Origin: Pseudonocardiales bacterium
GTDB lineage: Bacteria; Actinomycetota; Actinomycetes; Mycobacteriales; Pseudonocardiaceae
Length of the DNA: 64,000 nucleotides
NCBI GenBank assembly: GCA_023252195.1
Contig: JAHEXI010000013.1
Span: forward strand, 24,064-88,063
Direction of reading: 5' to 3'
Shown here: piece by piece, positions 63,907-64,000 of the stretch
Layout: each line of letters opens with the position of its first letter
Position numbering within the stretch: the stretch's first letter is position 1
Position numbers and translations under genes: made by a program
The notes under the pieces: generated by a model
What the model was told of the DNA's origin: nothing
The model's input: the letters and a program-made list of their open reading frames with translations, nothing else
Databases searched by the model: none

Positions 63907-64000
63907 CTATGCGACCTGCATGTATTCGTGGATGACTCCGCCGAGCCGATCACGACGGATGATCTTGATGTCGGTGGTGTGGGGCTGGGGGAGTGCTCGT
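63907..64000 (-). CDS. Transposase C-terminal end, cut by the right edge
   Basis: The last 30 codons of a gene entering from the right: TTDIKIIRRDRLGGVIHEYM then QVA and a stop. This ending is familiar from actinobacterial integrase-core transposases. Family not certain. Confidence 0.5.
   Translation of the reverse strand, partial: RALPQPHTTDIKIIRRDRLGGVIHEYMQVA

Overview
The window is high-GC actinobacterial DNA, most likely from a Pseudonocardiales-type actinomycete. This is inferred from the gene content: GTP-dependent PEPCK, DUF3311/mctP, a furA-catalase operon, DUF4185, DUF397, an ACT-GNAT fusion and IS481-type transposases with the long actinobacterial C-terminal tail. No rRNA gene, complete tRNA gene or CRISPR array is visible. 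Every tRNA-like stretch found is a 3'-end attachment-site remnant.

Region 1 (1-25.9 kb) is ordinary chromosome: an XRE regulator cut by the left edge, tldD-tldE, pckG, the DUF3311-mctP symporter pair, a lipoprotein, a phosphoribosyltransferase, selD, a secreted DUF4185 protein, a shortened furA overlapping a catalase gene, an FMN reductase, an S9 peptidase, an ACT-GNAT acetyltransferase and a MarR regulator. It continues with a three-gene overlapping membrane cassette, a TPR array protein, an MFS transporter, a Rid protein and a zinc alcohol dehydrogenase. Several gene ends carry long near-perfect hairpins without a U-tract.

Region 2 (25.9-32.2 kb) is a mosaic of broken pieces: a metallophosphatase tail, two IS481 right ends, and N-terminal fragments of paralogues of the MarR and pckG genes found intact in region 1. 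It also holds a truncated HAD gene fused to a fragment of a repeated 188-residue family, alongside a few intact small genes (DUF397, ArsR).

Region 3 (32.2-36.3 kb) is the most interesting part: a GntR/FadR regulator, an unrecognised membrane-anchored protein, a protein with an HEXXH motif plus a PqqD-like C-terminal domain, and a 57-codon ORF with its own promoter-like and ribosome-binding sequences. I read this as a compact, probably undescribed RiPP-type peptide-modification cassette.

Region 4 (36.3-50.7 kb) is an accretion zone at tRNA 3' ends. It has a frameshifted tyrosine integrase, two exact 43-bp copies of a tRNA-Pro 3' end plus a decayed third copy, tRNA-Phe-like and tRNA-Arg(ACG) 3' ends, and intact and broken copies of the 188-residue family. 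A serine-recombinase cassette (DUF5372, DUF6788, recombinase) abuts a truncated group II intron whose 5' region is tandemly duplicated. A DUF305 lipoprotein and a DUF3618-like/DUF4235 pair lie among these.

Region 5 (50.7-64 kb) holds an HD-domain gene divergent from a GlxA-type regulator, a decayed hydrolase, a dead IS256 copy beside an mgtA fragment, inverted duplications, an Hsp20 gene and a TetR gene separated by a 28-bp perfect palindrome, a debranching-enzyme fragment, a GvpU-like gene and remnants of IS6 and other transposases.
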